48,761 nucleotides of DNA from NCBI GenBank assembly GCA_902785425.1, contig CACZYP010000028.1:1-48761 (forward strand). Reading direction: 5' to 3'. Below, one piece after another: positions 36,247-44,423 of this stretch (position 1 is its first letter; every line of letters begins with the position of its first letter). The notes under the pieces are model-generated. The model saw only the letters and a program-made list of their open reading frames with translations, searched no databases and had not been told where the DNA came from. The position numbers and the translations under genes were made by a program. Source of the DNA: an uncultured Ruminococcus sp. (GTDB taxonomy: Bacteria; Bacillota; Clostridia; Oscillospirales; Acutalibacteraceae).

Positions 36247-36813
36247 ATGCGTAAAAGAATTATTTGCGCCGTTCTGGCTTTGCTGATGACTGCAAGCTTT
36301 ACCGCGTGCGATGAGGCTATGCTTGAAGAGTGGCTGTCCTATGAGGAAGAGACAAGTGCAGCGGAGTCGGTCGATCCGAGCGCTAACGAGGGGCGTGAAG
36401 GCCCTTACGAGGTCGTCAAGGTAGTTGACGGCGATACGATCAAGCTGCTCATTGACGGTGAGAAAAAGAATGTCCGATTGATCGGAATAGATACGCCCGA
36501 GTCGGTCCATCCCGATTCCGATAAGAATGTTCCCGAGGGAAAGACTGCCTCCGATCACACAAAGGAGCTTGTAGGAGATAGTCAGCTGTATATCGAGTAC
36601 GGCACCGAGCCTGCCGACCGCTACGGCCGTCCGCTTTGCTACGTGTATCTTCCCGACGGTACGATGCTCAATGAAAAGATACTGAGCGACGGTTACGCCA
36701 AGGTGCTTATCGTCGGAAAAAATAAAGAGTATAAAGACCGCTTTAACGAGATTCAGGAAGAAGCAAAAGCCGAGGGCAGAGGTCTGTGGCCTACGGGTGT
36801 ATTTGACGAGTAA
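36247..36813 (+). CDS. Thermonuclease-family lipoprotein
   Basis: 188-aa exported nuclease-like protein. The lipobox FTAC (cysteine at residue 22) indicates a lipid anchor, followed by an acidic linker to about residue 50. The staphylococcal-nuclease domain (about 54-185) has VVDGDTIKL with metal-binding aspartates, VRLIGIDTPES with the catalytic arginine and glutamate, and DRYGRPLCYVY with the second arginine. All catalytic residues appear intact, so it probably cleaves extracellular DNA or RNA. AAGGGGG lies before ATG 36247; the upstream frame is repeat sequence. It is 21 bases from the next lipoprotein gene and likely cotranscribed. Confidence 0.88.
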   Translation: MRKRIICAVLALLMTASFTACDEAMLEEWLSYEEETSAAESVDPSANEGREGPYEVVKVVDGDTIKLLIDGEKKNVRLIGIDTPESVHPDSDKNVPEGKTASDHTKELVGDSQLYIEYGTEPADRYGRPLCYVYLPDGTMLNEKILSDGYAKVLIVGKNKEYKDRFNEIQEEAKAEGRGLWPTGVFDE

Positions 36814-36834
36814 ACAAAAGGGGGATCAAGACCA

Positions 36835-37947
36835 ATGAAACGTTTAATTTCGGCTGCAATGGCTGCGCTGATCATGGGTTCGGCACTGACGTTTGCAGGC
36901 TGCGGTGAGAAAAAATTCGAGATAGGCGGCGCACGATATGAATACAACGTGACGCATATCGAGATTACGGGAAAGCATCTTGCGATGGCTTCATCTCTTG
37001 AAGAGCTTGCGCAGTGCGATCAGCTCACAAGCCTTACGCTCGATCACTGCGATCTTTCCGATATTTCCTATATTGCAAAAGTTCCGTCGTTAAAACGTCT
37101 TTCGCTTGTCGGCAACGATATAAGCGATATCTCCGAGCTGTCGGCACTCAAAAATCTTGAAGTGCTTGTTATATCCGAAAACAATGTTTCCGATATCTCC
37201 TCGGTAGCTTCCATGACGAAGCTTACATATCTTGATGTCGGCAAAAACCCCGTTGCCGATCTCATGCCCGTTATGAATCTTACCGAGATGGAGAAGCTTT
37301 ATATCGACGAAACTGCCATTACGGATATATCGCCCGTTGTGCGCCTTACAAAGCTTGAAGAGCTGTATGCAAGCTCAAATCCCCTTACCGGGTTTGACGC
37401 TCTTTCGGAGCTTAAGCATCTTCATGTGCTCGATCTTTATAATACAACGATAAAGGATCTTTCTCCGATAAAGGATCTTTCGGGCTTGCGGGAACTGTAT
37501 ATCGGCGACAATCCCGGAATAAAGGATTTTGCGCCTGTAACGGCACTCTCGAAGCTTGAGATATTCGGTGCGGAAAACTGTTCCATAACCGATGCAGCAT
37601 TTCTTTCGGGTATGAAAGAGCTTAAAGAGCTTTATCTGACGAATGACGAGATAAGCGATATAACTCCGCTTTGCAGCGTCAAGACGCTAAAAAAGCTTAA
37701 CATCGAGGGTAACTACGCAGTTACCTCGGAAATTGTGGAAACATTCAGAGCCGAAGTTCCGCACTGTGAGATAAAGCACTCCGAGCTTAAATCGGCGGCC
37801 GATATCAAGACGAAAAAGTCGGATACAAAGAGCGAAAACACGGGCTATATCGACGAATTCCCCGATGGTGATGAGGAAGAGGAAGACGAAGACGACGAAG
37901 AAGAAGATAACGAAACCGATTCCGACAGCGAAACGGAAGCTGAGTAA
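36835..37947 (+). CDS. Leucine-rich-repeat lipoprotein
   Basis: 370 aa. The lipobox TFAGC (cysteine at about 22) is followed by about eleven SDS22/internalin-type leucine-rich repeats of about 22 residues (pattern LxxLxxLxLxxNxISDIS), from about 50 to 310. The C-terminus is a disordered acidic tail with runs of D and E (about 345-370). The repeats form a curved protein-binding surface outside the cell; the ligand is unknown. AAAGGGGGA precedes the ATG. The aspartate-rich tail could bind calcium or space the protein from the surface. It is paired with the nuclease lipoprotein upstream. Confidence 0.85.
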   Translation: MKRLISAAMAALIMGSALTFAGCGEKKFEIGGARYEYNVTHIEITGKHLAMASSLEELAQCDQLTSLTLDHCDLSDISYIAKVPSLKRLSLVGNDISDISELSALKNLEVLVISENNVSDISSVASMTKLTYLDVGKNPVADLMPVMNLTEMEKLYIDETAITDISPVVRLTKLEELYASSNPLTGFDALSELKHLHVLDLYNTTIKDLSPIKDLSGLRELYIGDNPGIKDFAPVTALSKLEIFGAENCSITDAAFLSGMKELKELYLTNDEISDITPLCSVKTLKKLNIEGNYAVTSEIVETFRAEVPHCEIKHSELKSAADIKTKKSDTKSENTGYIDEFPDGDEEEEDEDDEEEDNETDSDSETEAE

Positions 37948-37960
37948 ACCACAGCAAAAT

Positions 37961-38217
37961 AGTTTTCGCCAAGCCTTTTTAAAAAGGCTTGCAGGGTGCA
38001 GGGGCGGCGCCCCTGCAAAAGCATAAAAATGAAATAGAGTAATAATAGTGCGATAAAATAAGCGTGCGAAGCACAAAAACGTAAACACCCATACAAGTAA
38101 TACAGGCACGAGGCGAAGTCAATGTGCGGATGGAAATGCTCACGATGTTCGCTTAGTGGATAGTGAATAGCGAATAGTTTAGAGTCGCTTCGCTCCTGCT
38201 ATTATTAGAATAATAAT
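37961..38217. repeat. GC-rich multi-hairpin repeat, copy C, with extended tail
   Basis: AGTTTTCGCC, stem AAGCCTTTTT/AAAAAGGCTT and stem GCAGGGGC/GCCCCTGC (37961-38022). A tail shared with copy D at 44089 follows: GTGCGAAGCAC, GGCACGAGGCGAAGTC...GTGC, and GTTCGCTTAGTG, then the hairpin GAGTCGCTTCGCTC. There is no gene in the 327-base gap. Confidence 0.72.
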
Positions 38218-38224
38218 TTGACAA

Positions 38225-38257
38225 AATAAAAAAACCGGCACGGGAAACCGTGCCGGT
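38225..38257 (-). terminator. Terminator of the transketolase genes
   Basis: On the minus strand a perfect 10-bp stem ACCGGCACGG / CCGTGCCGGT with a 4-base loop is followed by T7, 20 bases after the stop codon. Confidence 0.92.
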
Positions 38258-38274
38258 GAATTGTTATATTATAA

Positions 38275-39219
38275 TTACTTTCCGATGAAAGCCTTAACTT
38301 CCTTTTCGATGCCGGATGCTGTGCAGCCGAAGATCTCAAGAAGCTCTTTTGCAGGACCCGAGTAGCCGAAGCGGTCGTTGATGCCGCACTTCTTAACGGG
38401 AACAGGACATTTTTCGGAAACGACCGAGAGAACTGCATCGCCAAGACCGCCGATAATGTTGTGCTCTTCAAATGTGATGAGCTTGCCTGTCTCTTTTGCA
38501 GCCTTTAAGATGATCTCTTCATCGATAGGCTTGATCGTGTGAATGTTGATGACTCTTGCGTTGATGCCCTGAGCCTTCATGTTGTCAGCTGCGATAACAG
38601 CCTCTCTGACAAGAAGACCTGTAGCAACGATAGTTACGTCGCTGCCGTCTCTGAGCGTTACGCCCTTGCCAAGCTCGAATTTGTAATCATCATTGTTGTT
38701 TACGCTCTCAACAGCGAGTCTGCCGAGACGGAGGTAAACGGGACCGTCAAGCTCTACAGCAGCCTTTACGGCGCCGAGCATTTCATAGTGGTCGGAAGGG
38801 TTGATGACCGTCATGTTCGGGATAGCACGCATGATTGCGATATCCTCAAGACACTGGTGAGTAGCGCCGTCTTCACCTGTAGAGATGCCTGCGTGTGAGC
38901 CTGCGATCTTTACATTGAGTTTCGGATAAGCTACGGAGTTTCTGATCTGCTCGAAAGCTCTGCCTGTTGCGAACATTGCAAAAGAAGCCGCAAACGGGAT
39001 CTTACCGCATGATGCAAGACCTGCAGCGACACCGATCATGTTGCCCTCTGCGATACCGCAGTCGAAGAAACGGTCGGGGTAAGCCTTCTTGAAGATTATT
39101 GTTTTTGTAGCCTCTGCAAGGTCTGCGTCGAGAACTACGATGTCTTTATTTGTTTTTGCAAGCTCGCAGAGCGCTTCACCGAAGCTCTCTCTCGTTGCCT
39201 TAACTACTGTTTCTGCCAT
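38275..39219 (-). CDS. Transketolase, C-terminal subunit
   Basis: 314 aa: pyrimidine-binding (PYR) and C-terminal domains of a split transketolase, which with the N-terminal subunit moves two-carbon units in the non-oxidative pentose phosphate pathway. Visible are the catalytic glutamate region DCGIAEGNMIGVAAGLA (about 57-73) and the transketolase C-terminal domain with TFEEHNIIGGLGDAV (about 250-264). Length fits the split form. The start overlaps the stop of the N-terminal subunit by one base (TAATG), so translation is coupled. DXS-like paralogues share this fold, but the separate N-terminal partner favours transketolase. Confidence 0.92.
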   Translation of the reverse strand: MAETVVKATRESFGEALCELAKTNKDIVVLDADLAEATKTIIFKKAYPDRFFDCGIAEGNMIGVAAGLASCGKIPFAASFAMFATGRAFEQIRNSVAYPKLNVKIAGSHAGISTGEDGATHQCLEDIAIMRAIPNMTVINPSDHYEMLGAVKAAVELDGPVYLRLGRLAVESVNNNDDYKFELGKGVTLRDGSDVTIVATGLLVREAVIAADNMKAQGINARVINIHTIKPIDEEIILKAAKETGKLITFEEHNIIGGLGDAVLSVVSEKCPVPVKKCGINDRFGYSGPAKELLEIFGCTASGIEKEVKAFIGK

Positions 39220-40067
39220 TAGAGCGCACCTCCCAGAGCTTTGAGCTGTTCAAGCAGTTCGTTTCTGCCTATCTCATACTGATCCTCTTTCGGAGCAGCG
39301 CCGTGCCAGTTTACTTTGTTCTCCATGTAGGAAACGCCCTTGCCCTTAACGGTCTTTGCGATGATAGCAGCAGGCTTGCCTGTTACTGTTTTAGCGGCGT
39401 TTACGGCAGCTTCGATCTGGTCGAAGTCGTGACCGTCCATCTTGAATACTTCAAAGCCGAATGCTTCGAGCTTCTTGTCGAGCGGCTCGATACCGCCTAC
39501 CTCTGCCACGGTACCGTCGATCTGGAGACCGTTGCAGTCGATGATAACGGTGAGGTTGTCAAGCTTATTGTGAGCGGCAAACATGAGTGCCTCCCATACC
39601 TGACCCTCTTCGCATTCACCGTCGCCGAGAAGAGTGAATACTCTGTAGTTCTTGTTGTCGATCTTGCCGGCGAGAGCCATACCGCATGCTGCGGAAATAC
39701 CCTGACCGAGAGAGCCTGAACTCATATCGATGCCGGGTGTACCTTTCATGTCGGGGTGACCCTGGAGCATTGCACCCACCTTGCGAAGACGGGGAAGCTC
39801 TTCAAGAGAGAAGAATCCCTTCATTGCAAGTACAGCGTAAAGCGAGGGGCAGCAGTGACCCTTCGACAGCACGAAGCGGTCTCTGTCGGGCATATCGGGG
39901 TTCTTCGGATCAACATTCATCTCTTTGTAGTAAAGATATGTGTAAATGTCGGCAGCCGAAAGTGATCCGCCCGGATGGCCTGATTTGGCATTGAAAATGC
40001 CCTCTAAAGCGTAGATCCTTGCTTTTGTTGCAAGTATCTTGAGCTCTTGCTTTTCGTTAGAGTTCAT
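39219..40067 (-). CDS. Transketolase, N-terminal subunit
   Basis: 282-aa ThDP-binding half of the split transketolase. The ThDP/metal motif GDGECEEGQVWEA is at about 146-158, ending in IIDCNGLQ; histidines for phosphosugar binding lie in SGHPGGSLSAAD (about 27-38) and KGHCCPSLYA. ATG 40067 gives the usual family N-terminus; GTG at 40091 is the alternative. GGGAG is 13 bases upstream, a little far. It is first in a two-gene operon with its C-terminal partner, with the promoter at 40135-40163. Confidence 0.92.
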   Translation of the reverse strand: MNSNEKQELKILATKARIYALEGIFNAKSGHPGGSLSAADIYTYLYYKEMNVDPKNPDMPDRDRFVLSKGHCCPSLYAVLAMKGFFSLEELPRLRKVGAMLQGHPDMKGTPGIDMSSGSLGQGISAACGMALAGKIDNKNYRVFTLLGDGECEEGQVWEALMFAAHNKLDNLTVIIDCNGLQIDGTVAEVGGIEPLDKKLEAFGFEVFKMDGHDFDQIEAAVNAAKTVTGKPAAIIAKTVKGKGVSYMENKVNWHGAAPKEDQYEIGRNELLEQLKALGGAL

Positions 40068-40134
40068 AGCGTTTAAACATCTCCCAATCACAGAATTTTT
40101 TTATAATAAATGGATTTCGGAGTTATCCCGTTTC

Positions 40135-40163
40135 ATTTTATCATAATATGTCGATCATATCAA
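40135..40163 (-). promoter_or_regulatory. Promoter of the transketolase operon
   Basis: On the minus strand TTGATA (40163-40158) and TAAAAT (40140-40135) with a 17-base spacer. Confidence 0.75.
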
Positions 40164-40350
40164 GTTTAATTTGCACTGTCCTTTGAGAAATATACTTAAA
40201 CGGCAGAGGAATATTTTGTGTATTATGCTTTCCTCCGTAGATCCGCAAATGCGAAAAGCGGAAAGCAGGTCCGGGTAAGTGCTTTATGCTTTGCTTGAGA
40301 TATAGAAAACCGACATTCGTAAAGCTGATTTACTGCATTTATACAGGATC
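40164..40350. other. Intergenic DNA without recognised content
   Basis: Between the divergent transketolase promoter and the MITE-like element I see no gene, promoter pair or strong hairpin. The short palindromic stretch GATCCGCAAATGCGAAAAGCGG is the only structure and is imperfect. Confidence 0.5.
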
Positions 40351-40546
40351 TTAAGGAAGCACTGATTAAATCGAGTGCCCATATTGCGCCGTCAGATTTG
40401 CGGACAGTGTCCGCAGACAGATATGCATTACATACTTTGATTTATGATAGCTTGTATTTCAAGGGAGTTGAGTATAATATGACAAAAAGATGCAAGCAAG
40501 ATGGGTGCTCAGCCCGCAGGGCGTGATTAATTCAGTGGTTCCTTAA
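40351..40546 (+). repeat. Complete MITE-like element (196 bp)
   Basis: The ends TTAAGGAAGCACTGATTAAA and, on the other strand, TTAAGGAACCACTGAATTAA are 22-bp imperfect terminal inverted repeats. Inside are the hairpin GCGGACAGTGTCCGC and a GGGTGCTCAGCCCGC stem. A possible 15-codon frame (MTKRCKQDGCSARRA) begins at ATG 40480 after AAGGGAG. It carries no transposase. Other copies or pieces are at 1, 21763, 46008 and 48662. Confidence 0.78.
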
Positions 40547-40564
40547 TTAATTCATTCAAACCAC

Positions 40565-40593
40565 TTGCATTTTTGACCGAAATATAGTATAAT
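40565..40593 (+). promoter_or_regulatory. Promoter of efp
   Basis: TTGCAT (40565-40570) and TATAAT (40588-40593) with a 17-base spacer. The leader then contains the hairpin ATTCCCG...CGGGAAT (about 40613-40632). Confidence 0.75.
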
Positions 40594-40673
40594 TAAGTAA
40601 CGCTATGCGAAAAATTCCCGGGGCTTCGGGAATAAGCGGTGTGATCAGCACTAATATATAGGAGGATCTTAAT

Positions 40674-41240
40674 ATGATTACAGCAGGTGATTTCAGAAAC
40701 GGCGTTACGTTTGAAATGGACGGCCAGGTCGTTTCCATAATCGAGTTTCAGCACGTTAAGCCGGGCAAGGGCGCAGCTTTCGTCCGCACAAAGATCAGAA
40801 ACGTAATTACGGGCGCTGTTGTTGAGAAGACTTTCAACCCCAACGATAAGTACCCCACAGCTTTTGTTGAGAGAAAGGATATGGAGTACAGCTACGCAGA
40901 CGGCGATCTCTATTACTTCATGGACACAGAGACATGGGAGCAGATCCCGATCGGTAAGGACAAGCTCGGCGACAGCTTCAAGTTTGTTAAAGAGAACATG
41001 GTTTGCAAGGTCCTTTCCTACAAGGGCAACGTTTTCGGCGTAGAGCCCCCGAACTTTGTAGAGCTTGAGATCACAGCTACAGAGCCGGGCGTTAAGGGCG
41101 ATACAGCTACAAACGCAACAAAGCCCGCAACTGTTGAAACAGGCGCAGAGGTAAGAGTTCCTCTCTTCATCAACGAGGGTGAGGTTATCCAGATCGACAC
41201 AAGAACAGGCGAGTACCTCGGCAGAGCAGGCAAGGCCTGA
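40674..41240 (+). CDS. efp: Translation elongation factor P
   Basis: Relieves ribosome stalling at polyproline stretches. 188 aa, normal length. Three OB/KOW-like domains; the domain I tip is KPGKGAAF at about residues 30-37, where the lysine is the usual modification site. The C-terminal signature is [11 protein letters not shown] at about 174-184. AGGAGG-like GGAGGA precedes ATG 40674. No EpmA/EpmB or other EF-P modification gene is adjacent. The CD1247-like gene follows after 25 bases. Confidence 0.96.
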   Translation: MITAGDFRNGVTFEMDGQVVSIIEFQHVKPGKGAAFVRTKIRNVITGAVVEKTFNPNDKYPTAFVERKDMEYSYADGDLYYFMDTETWEQIPIGKDKLGDSFKFVKENMVCKVLSYKGNVFGVEPPNFVELEITATEPGVKGDTATNATKPATVETGAEVRVPLFINEGEVIQIDTRTGEYLGRAGKA

Positions 41241-41265
41241 GTTTTTTGAAAGGCGGTTCTTTCAT

Positions 41266-41694
41266 ATGGACGCAATGATGACATCAAGTGAAAAGGTAGC
41301 TTATCTTAAAGGCCTTATGGACGGTCTTAAGTTAGACGAAAACGACGACACCGCTAAGGTGCTTCGCTCCGTTATCGACATTTTGGGCGATCTTGCGCAG
41401 GATATCGATGAGATCTCCGAGCTTTACGACGATCTTGCGGATCAGGTAGACGAAATAGACCAGGATCTTTCTATTGTAGAGGATGACCTTTACGATGATG
41501 AAGAAGATGATCTTGACGATGATTTCGACGAGGACGCCGAGTATTATGAAGTCGTTTGCCCGAAATGCGGAGATGAGATCTGCGTTTCCGAAGATGTTCT
41601 TCTCGAAGGCGGCGTAGAATGTCCCGTTTGCGGCGAGAGCCTTGAATTTGACTTCTCAACGCTCACAAAAGAAAACATCGAAGAAAACGACTGA
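41266..41694 (+). CDS. CD1247-like acidic zinc-ribbon protein
   Basis: 142 aa. The N-terminal helical domain (about 1-70, KVAYLKGLMDGLKLDENDDT) matches the CD1247 N-terminal family of clostridia. A highly acidic stretch (about 71-95, mostly D and E) follows, and the C-terminal zinc ribbon has cysteine pairs CPKCG and CPVCG (about 102-125). Function is unknown; its steady place after efp in clostridia suggests a link to translation, which is inference. ATG 41266 follows GAAAGGCGG. The gene is cotranscribed with efp and followed by a terminator. Confidence 0.85.
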   Translation: MDAMMTSSEKVAYLKGLMDGLKLDENDDTAKVLRSVIDILGDLAQDIDEISELYDDLADQVDEIDQDLSIVEDDLYDDEEDDLDDDFDEDAEYYEVVCPKCGDEICVSEDVLLEGGVECPVCGESLEFDFSTLTKENIEEND

Positions 41695-41714
41695 TCAATA
41701 AAAAAGTTGATCCA

Positions 41715-41758
41715 AAGCTGCACAAGGCTGTTATCTGAGCTTTGTGCAGCTTTTTTTT
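41715..41758 (+). terminator. Terminator after the efp operon
   Basis: AAGCTGCACAAGGCT and AGCTTTGTGCAGCTT form a long stem followed by T8. Confidence 0.92.
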
Positions 41759-41759
41759 A

Positions 41760-41828
41760 TTAATTGAAAATGGAAAATAGAAAAATATGGAACACTCCTG
41801 CGGCGAGTTTCGCAGTTTTCAATTAATT
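41760..41828. repeat. Short degraded AATTGAAAATGG-type repeat
   Basis: Left arm AATTGAAAATGGAAAATAG and right arm TTTTCAATTAATT enclose a remnant of the ACTC..CGGCGAGT hairpin type (GGAACACTCCTGCGGCGAGT). Confidence 0.6.
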
Positions 41829-41834
41829 AACACA

Positions 41835-41863
41835 TTGACCGATAATATTTGTTATAATAAAAT
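41835..41863 (+). promoter_or_regulatory. Promoter of the NYN-domain gene
   Basis: TTGACC (41835-41840) and TAAAAT (41858-41863) with a 17-base spacer. Confidence 0.7.
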
Positions 41864-41889
41864 GGGGTAATGATCGGGAGATGGACATT

Positions 41890-42495
41890 ATGGGAAATAA
41901 AAAAACAGAGAGATTTTTCTTCGTAGACATGGAGAACGTCCACAAAAGCGGGCTTAAGGGTATAGGCGAGCTTACTTCAAAGGACGTTGTGAGAGTTTAT
42001 TACGGCAATCCGCTTGAAACGCTCACTCTCGATATGCACCGTCAGATCGTTGAATCGAAGGCAAAATTTGAGTATATCCTGGTGGAGATACGCATCAAGA
42101 ATGCCGCCGATATGATGATCCTGATGGATCTGAAGGAATTATCGAAAAAGTATGACAAAGCCGAGTACATAATTATTTCAAATGATACGGATTTCGACGA
42201 GACTATCGCCGAGCTCCAAAGCCGTAAGGTCAAGGTCAAGAAAATGACTATGATCAACGGACATGAAGATACCAAAAAGGAAGAAAAGGTACGCAGCCAG
42301 GTGCGCAAGATCTTCGAGAGCATAGATATCTCCGAAGATCGTGACGAAAATATCGAAAAAACTGTTCAGGCAGTGTTAAAAGCGAGAACAAAGTCACAGG
42401 TCAATTACAGCCTGCTGAAAATTTACGACAGTCAGTCTGTAAAGCTGATCTACAACGAACTGAAGCCGCTTTTGAAGGAACTGCCCGGAAAGTGA
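41890..42495 (+). CDS. NYN/PIN-like nuclease domain protein
   Basis: 201-aa cytoplasmic protein with a PIN-like fold of the NYN group, predicted to be a metal-dependent RNase. FVDMENVHKSG near the N-terminus (D-x-E-N) and IISNDTDFDETI (about 96-107, the SxDxDF motif) supply the acidic metal ligands; NAADMMI holds another aspartate. A C-terminal extension (about 135-201) is charged and helical. ATG 41890 is nine bases after GGGAG (41876-41880), while ATG 41881 directly abuts that site. It is a single-gene unit with its own promoter and terminator. Substrate unknown. Confidence 0.82.
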   Translation: MGNKKTERFFFVDMENVHKSGLKGIGELTSKDVVRVYYGNPLETLTLDMHRQIVESKAKFEYILVEIRIKNAADMMILMDLKELSKKYDKAEYIIISNDTDFDETIAELQSRKVKVKKMTMINGHEDTKKEEKVRSQVRKIFESIDISEDRDENIEKTVQAVLKARTKSQVNYSLLKIYDSQSVKLIYNELKPLLKELPGK

Positions 42496-42561
42496 TCTTT
42501 CGGTAAAATATACAGGTAGAGTATCGCTTCCGATCGAATAAAAAAATACATTGCCCCGATG

Positions 42562-42595
42562 AGCCGAGAGCCAAATTGCTCTCGGCTGTCTTTTT
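42562..42595 (+). terminator. Terminator after the NYN-domain gene
   Basis: Perfect 10-bp stem AGCCGAGAGC / GCTCTCGGCT with a CAAATT loop, followed by GTCTTTTTT. Confidence 0.92.
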
Positions 42596-42727
42596 TACAA
42601 TATGTTCTTAAAATGTTTATTTACTTTGTCAAAAGAATGTGATATAATTTTGTGGAATTGTTTGAAGAATGAGCTTTTAATAATATGCATTTTTCGATTT
42701 TTAATTTTTAAGGGGGATCATAAAGTA

Positions 42728-44014
42728 ATGAAAAAAATAGTTTCGCTGCTTCTTGCTGCGATGGTCGTTATGTGTGCGCCTGCTGCTGCGCTTTCGGGCA
42801 GTGCTGCGGTGTGCGGTGCGTCTGCAATTGTACAAGCAGCAGAGACACTCGACACACCCGATAAAGCAAATCCGGATACGCTCGACTATGCAGAAACTTC
42901 GGAGCAGCCCTGTTCTTCCGATCAGCCGTGCGGCAATGTGCCGGGATCAACACCGGACGCTGCCGAAACAGAAGATACTTCCGAGACGGAAGATACACCT
43001 GACACATCCGATGTTCCGGGAAAAGAAACAGCAGATCAGCCAAGCCTGCCCGATACGGTCGATCAGCCTGAACCCGAACCTCAGCCGGAACCGGAGCCTG
43101 AGCCTGAGCCGCAGCCAAAACCCGAACCGGTAAAAGACAACACCCCTCAGGGCGATGTTAACGGTGATAAACAGGTAACAAGTGAAGACGCACTCCTCGT
43201 GCTGCGTTATTCTGTCGGCTTTTATCACGCTATTCCGAAGAACTACAGAAAATACGCCGATATGAACGGCGACAAGATGGTAAACAGCAGCGACGCCATT
43301 GAGATACTGAGAAAAACGGTAGCTGTGGACGGCGTTCTTATCCGCTCCAAGTCTACTGAATCAACGAAGCAGGATTCAACAGTCCGTGACGATTCCGCAT
43401 TAAGATACGGTATAGATGTTTCAATGTGGCAGGGCAGCATAGACTTCAAAAAAGTAAAAGCGTCCGGTGTATCGTTTGTAATTATAAGAGCAGGCTACGG
43501 CCGTTATGCTTCACAGAAGGACGAGTGGTTCGAGGAAAACTACCGCAGAGCAAAGGCGGCAGGTCTTGATGTTGGCGTTTACTGGTATTCCTATGCTGTC
43601 AGCGCAGATGACGCACGTCAGGAAGCAAGAGCGTGTATAAGCGCCATCAGCGGCAAGCGTTTTGAATATCCCATCTATTTCGATCTTGAAGAAAGCTGGC
43701 AGATACGTCAGGGTATGTCGTTCTGCTCATCGCTTGTATCTGCATTCTGCTCCGAGGTAGAAGCACACGGCTACTATTCGGGATTCTACTCCTCAACATC
43801 TGTAGCGAACAATGTGGTATCATATGACGTTCAGTCGAGATATGCATACTGGGCAGCCGAATGGGGGAGTTCCGTACACTACTACAACCAGTACGGTATG
43901 TGGCAGTACAGCGACGCAGGCATCATAAACGGTATAGGCGGTTATGTTGATCTTGATGTTGCATACATAAATTACCCTGCGGTAATAAAAGAATTCCATC
44001 TTAACGGATATTGA
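42728..44014 (+). CDS. Dockerin-bearing GH25 lysozyme
   Basis: 428-aa exported peptidoglycan hydrolase (muramidase). A signal peptide (about 1-36) is followed by a Thr/Asp/Glu-rich linker and a PEPEPQPEPE-type proline linker (about 113-136). Then comes a type I dockerin (about 142-198) with loops GDVNGDKQVTSED and ADMNGDKMVNSSD. The GH25 domain spans about 226-428: YGIDVSMWQG at 227-236 and the catalytic DxE (D319, E321 in YFDLEE). Both loops keep the DxNGD core, so calcium binding is likely. ATG 42728 follows AGGGGG; the upstream in-frame ATG at 42602 overlaps an A/T-rich leader and breaks the signal peptide. It is a single gene with neighbours unrelated to the cell wall. Confidence 0.92.
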   Translation: MKKIVSLLLAAMVVMCAPAAALSGSAAVCGASAIVQAAETLDTPDKANPDTLDYAETSEQPCSSDQPCGNVPGSTPDAAETEDTSETEDTPDTSDVPGKETADQPSLPDTVDQPEPEPQPEPEPEPEPQPKPEPVKDNTPQGDVNGDKQVTSEDALLVLRYSVGFYHAIPKNYRKYADMNGDKMVNSSDAIEILRKTVAVDGVLIRSKSTESTKQDSTVRDDSALRYGIDVSMWQGSIDFKKVKASGVSFVIIRAGYGRYASQKDEWFEENYRRAKAAGLDVGVYWYSYAVSADDARQEARACISAISGKRFEYPIYFDLEESWQIRQGMSFCSSLVSAFCSEVEAHGYYSGFYSSTSVANNVVSYDVQSRYAYWAAEWGSSVHYYNQYGMWQYSDAGIINGIGGYVDLDVAYINYPAVIKEFHLNGY

Positions 44015-44017
44015 TAA

Positions 44018-44052
44018 AAAAGCCGGGCCAAGGATAACTTTGGCTCGGCTTA
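44018..44052 (+). terminator. Possible terminator after the GH25 gene
   Basis: AGCCGGGCCAA and TTTGGCTCGGCT pair with G-T wobbles, but the T tract is poor (TAGATTGTAT). Confidence 0.45.
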
Positions 44053-44088
44053 GATTGTATAAAAAAAGTAAAAAAGAGTATATATGAA

Positions 44089-44335
44089 AGTTTTTTGCGC
44101 AGCTTTTTTCAAAAAAGCTGCCGGGGTGCAGGGGTGGATCCCCTGCAAAAGCAGAAGCTTGAATTAATGATAAATAAAACAAAAAAGCAAGCGTGCGAAG
44201 CACATAAAGAGTAACCGGCGTTGCGAATAAAACAGGCACAAGGCGAAGCCAATGTGCCGTACGGAAGCGCTCACTTCGTTTGCTTAGTGAACAGTGAAAA
44301 GTGAATGGCTGCGGAGTCGCTTCGCTTTACTTTGA
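44089..44335. repeat. GC-rich multi-hairpin repeat, copy D, with extended tail
   Basis: AGTTTTTTGC, stem GCAGCTTTTTT/AAAAAAGCTGC and stem GCAGGGGT/ATCCCCTGC (44089-44153). It is followed by the same tail as copy C: GTGCGAAGCAC, GGCACAAGGCGAAGCC then TGTGCC, GTTTGCTTAGTG, and a GAGTCGCTTCGCT hairpin. No gene in this 409-base gap. Confidence 0.72.
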
Positions 44336-44359
44336 CTTTGGCATTTTTTCTTTTTTCTC

Positions 44360-44388
44360 TTGACAAAATTAAATATATGTGATATCAT
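44360..44388 (+). promoter_or_regulatory. Promoter of smpB
   Basis: TTGACA (44360-44365) and TATCAT (44383-44388) with a 17-base spacer. Confidence 0.82.
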
Positions 44389-44423
44389 AAGTTACCATAA
44401 AAAACGAAAGGGGCGTGACGCAG

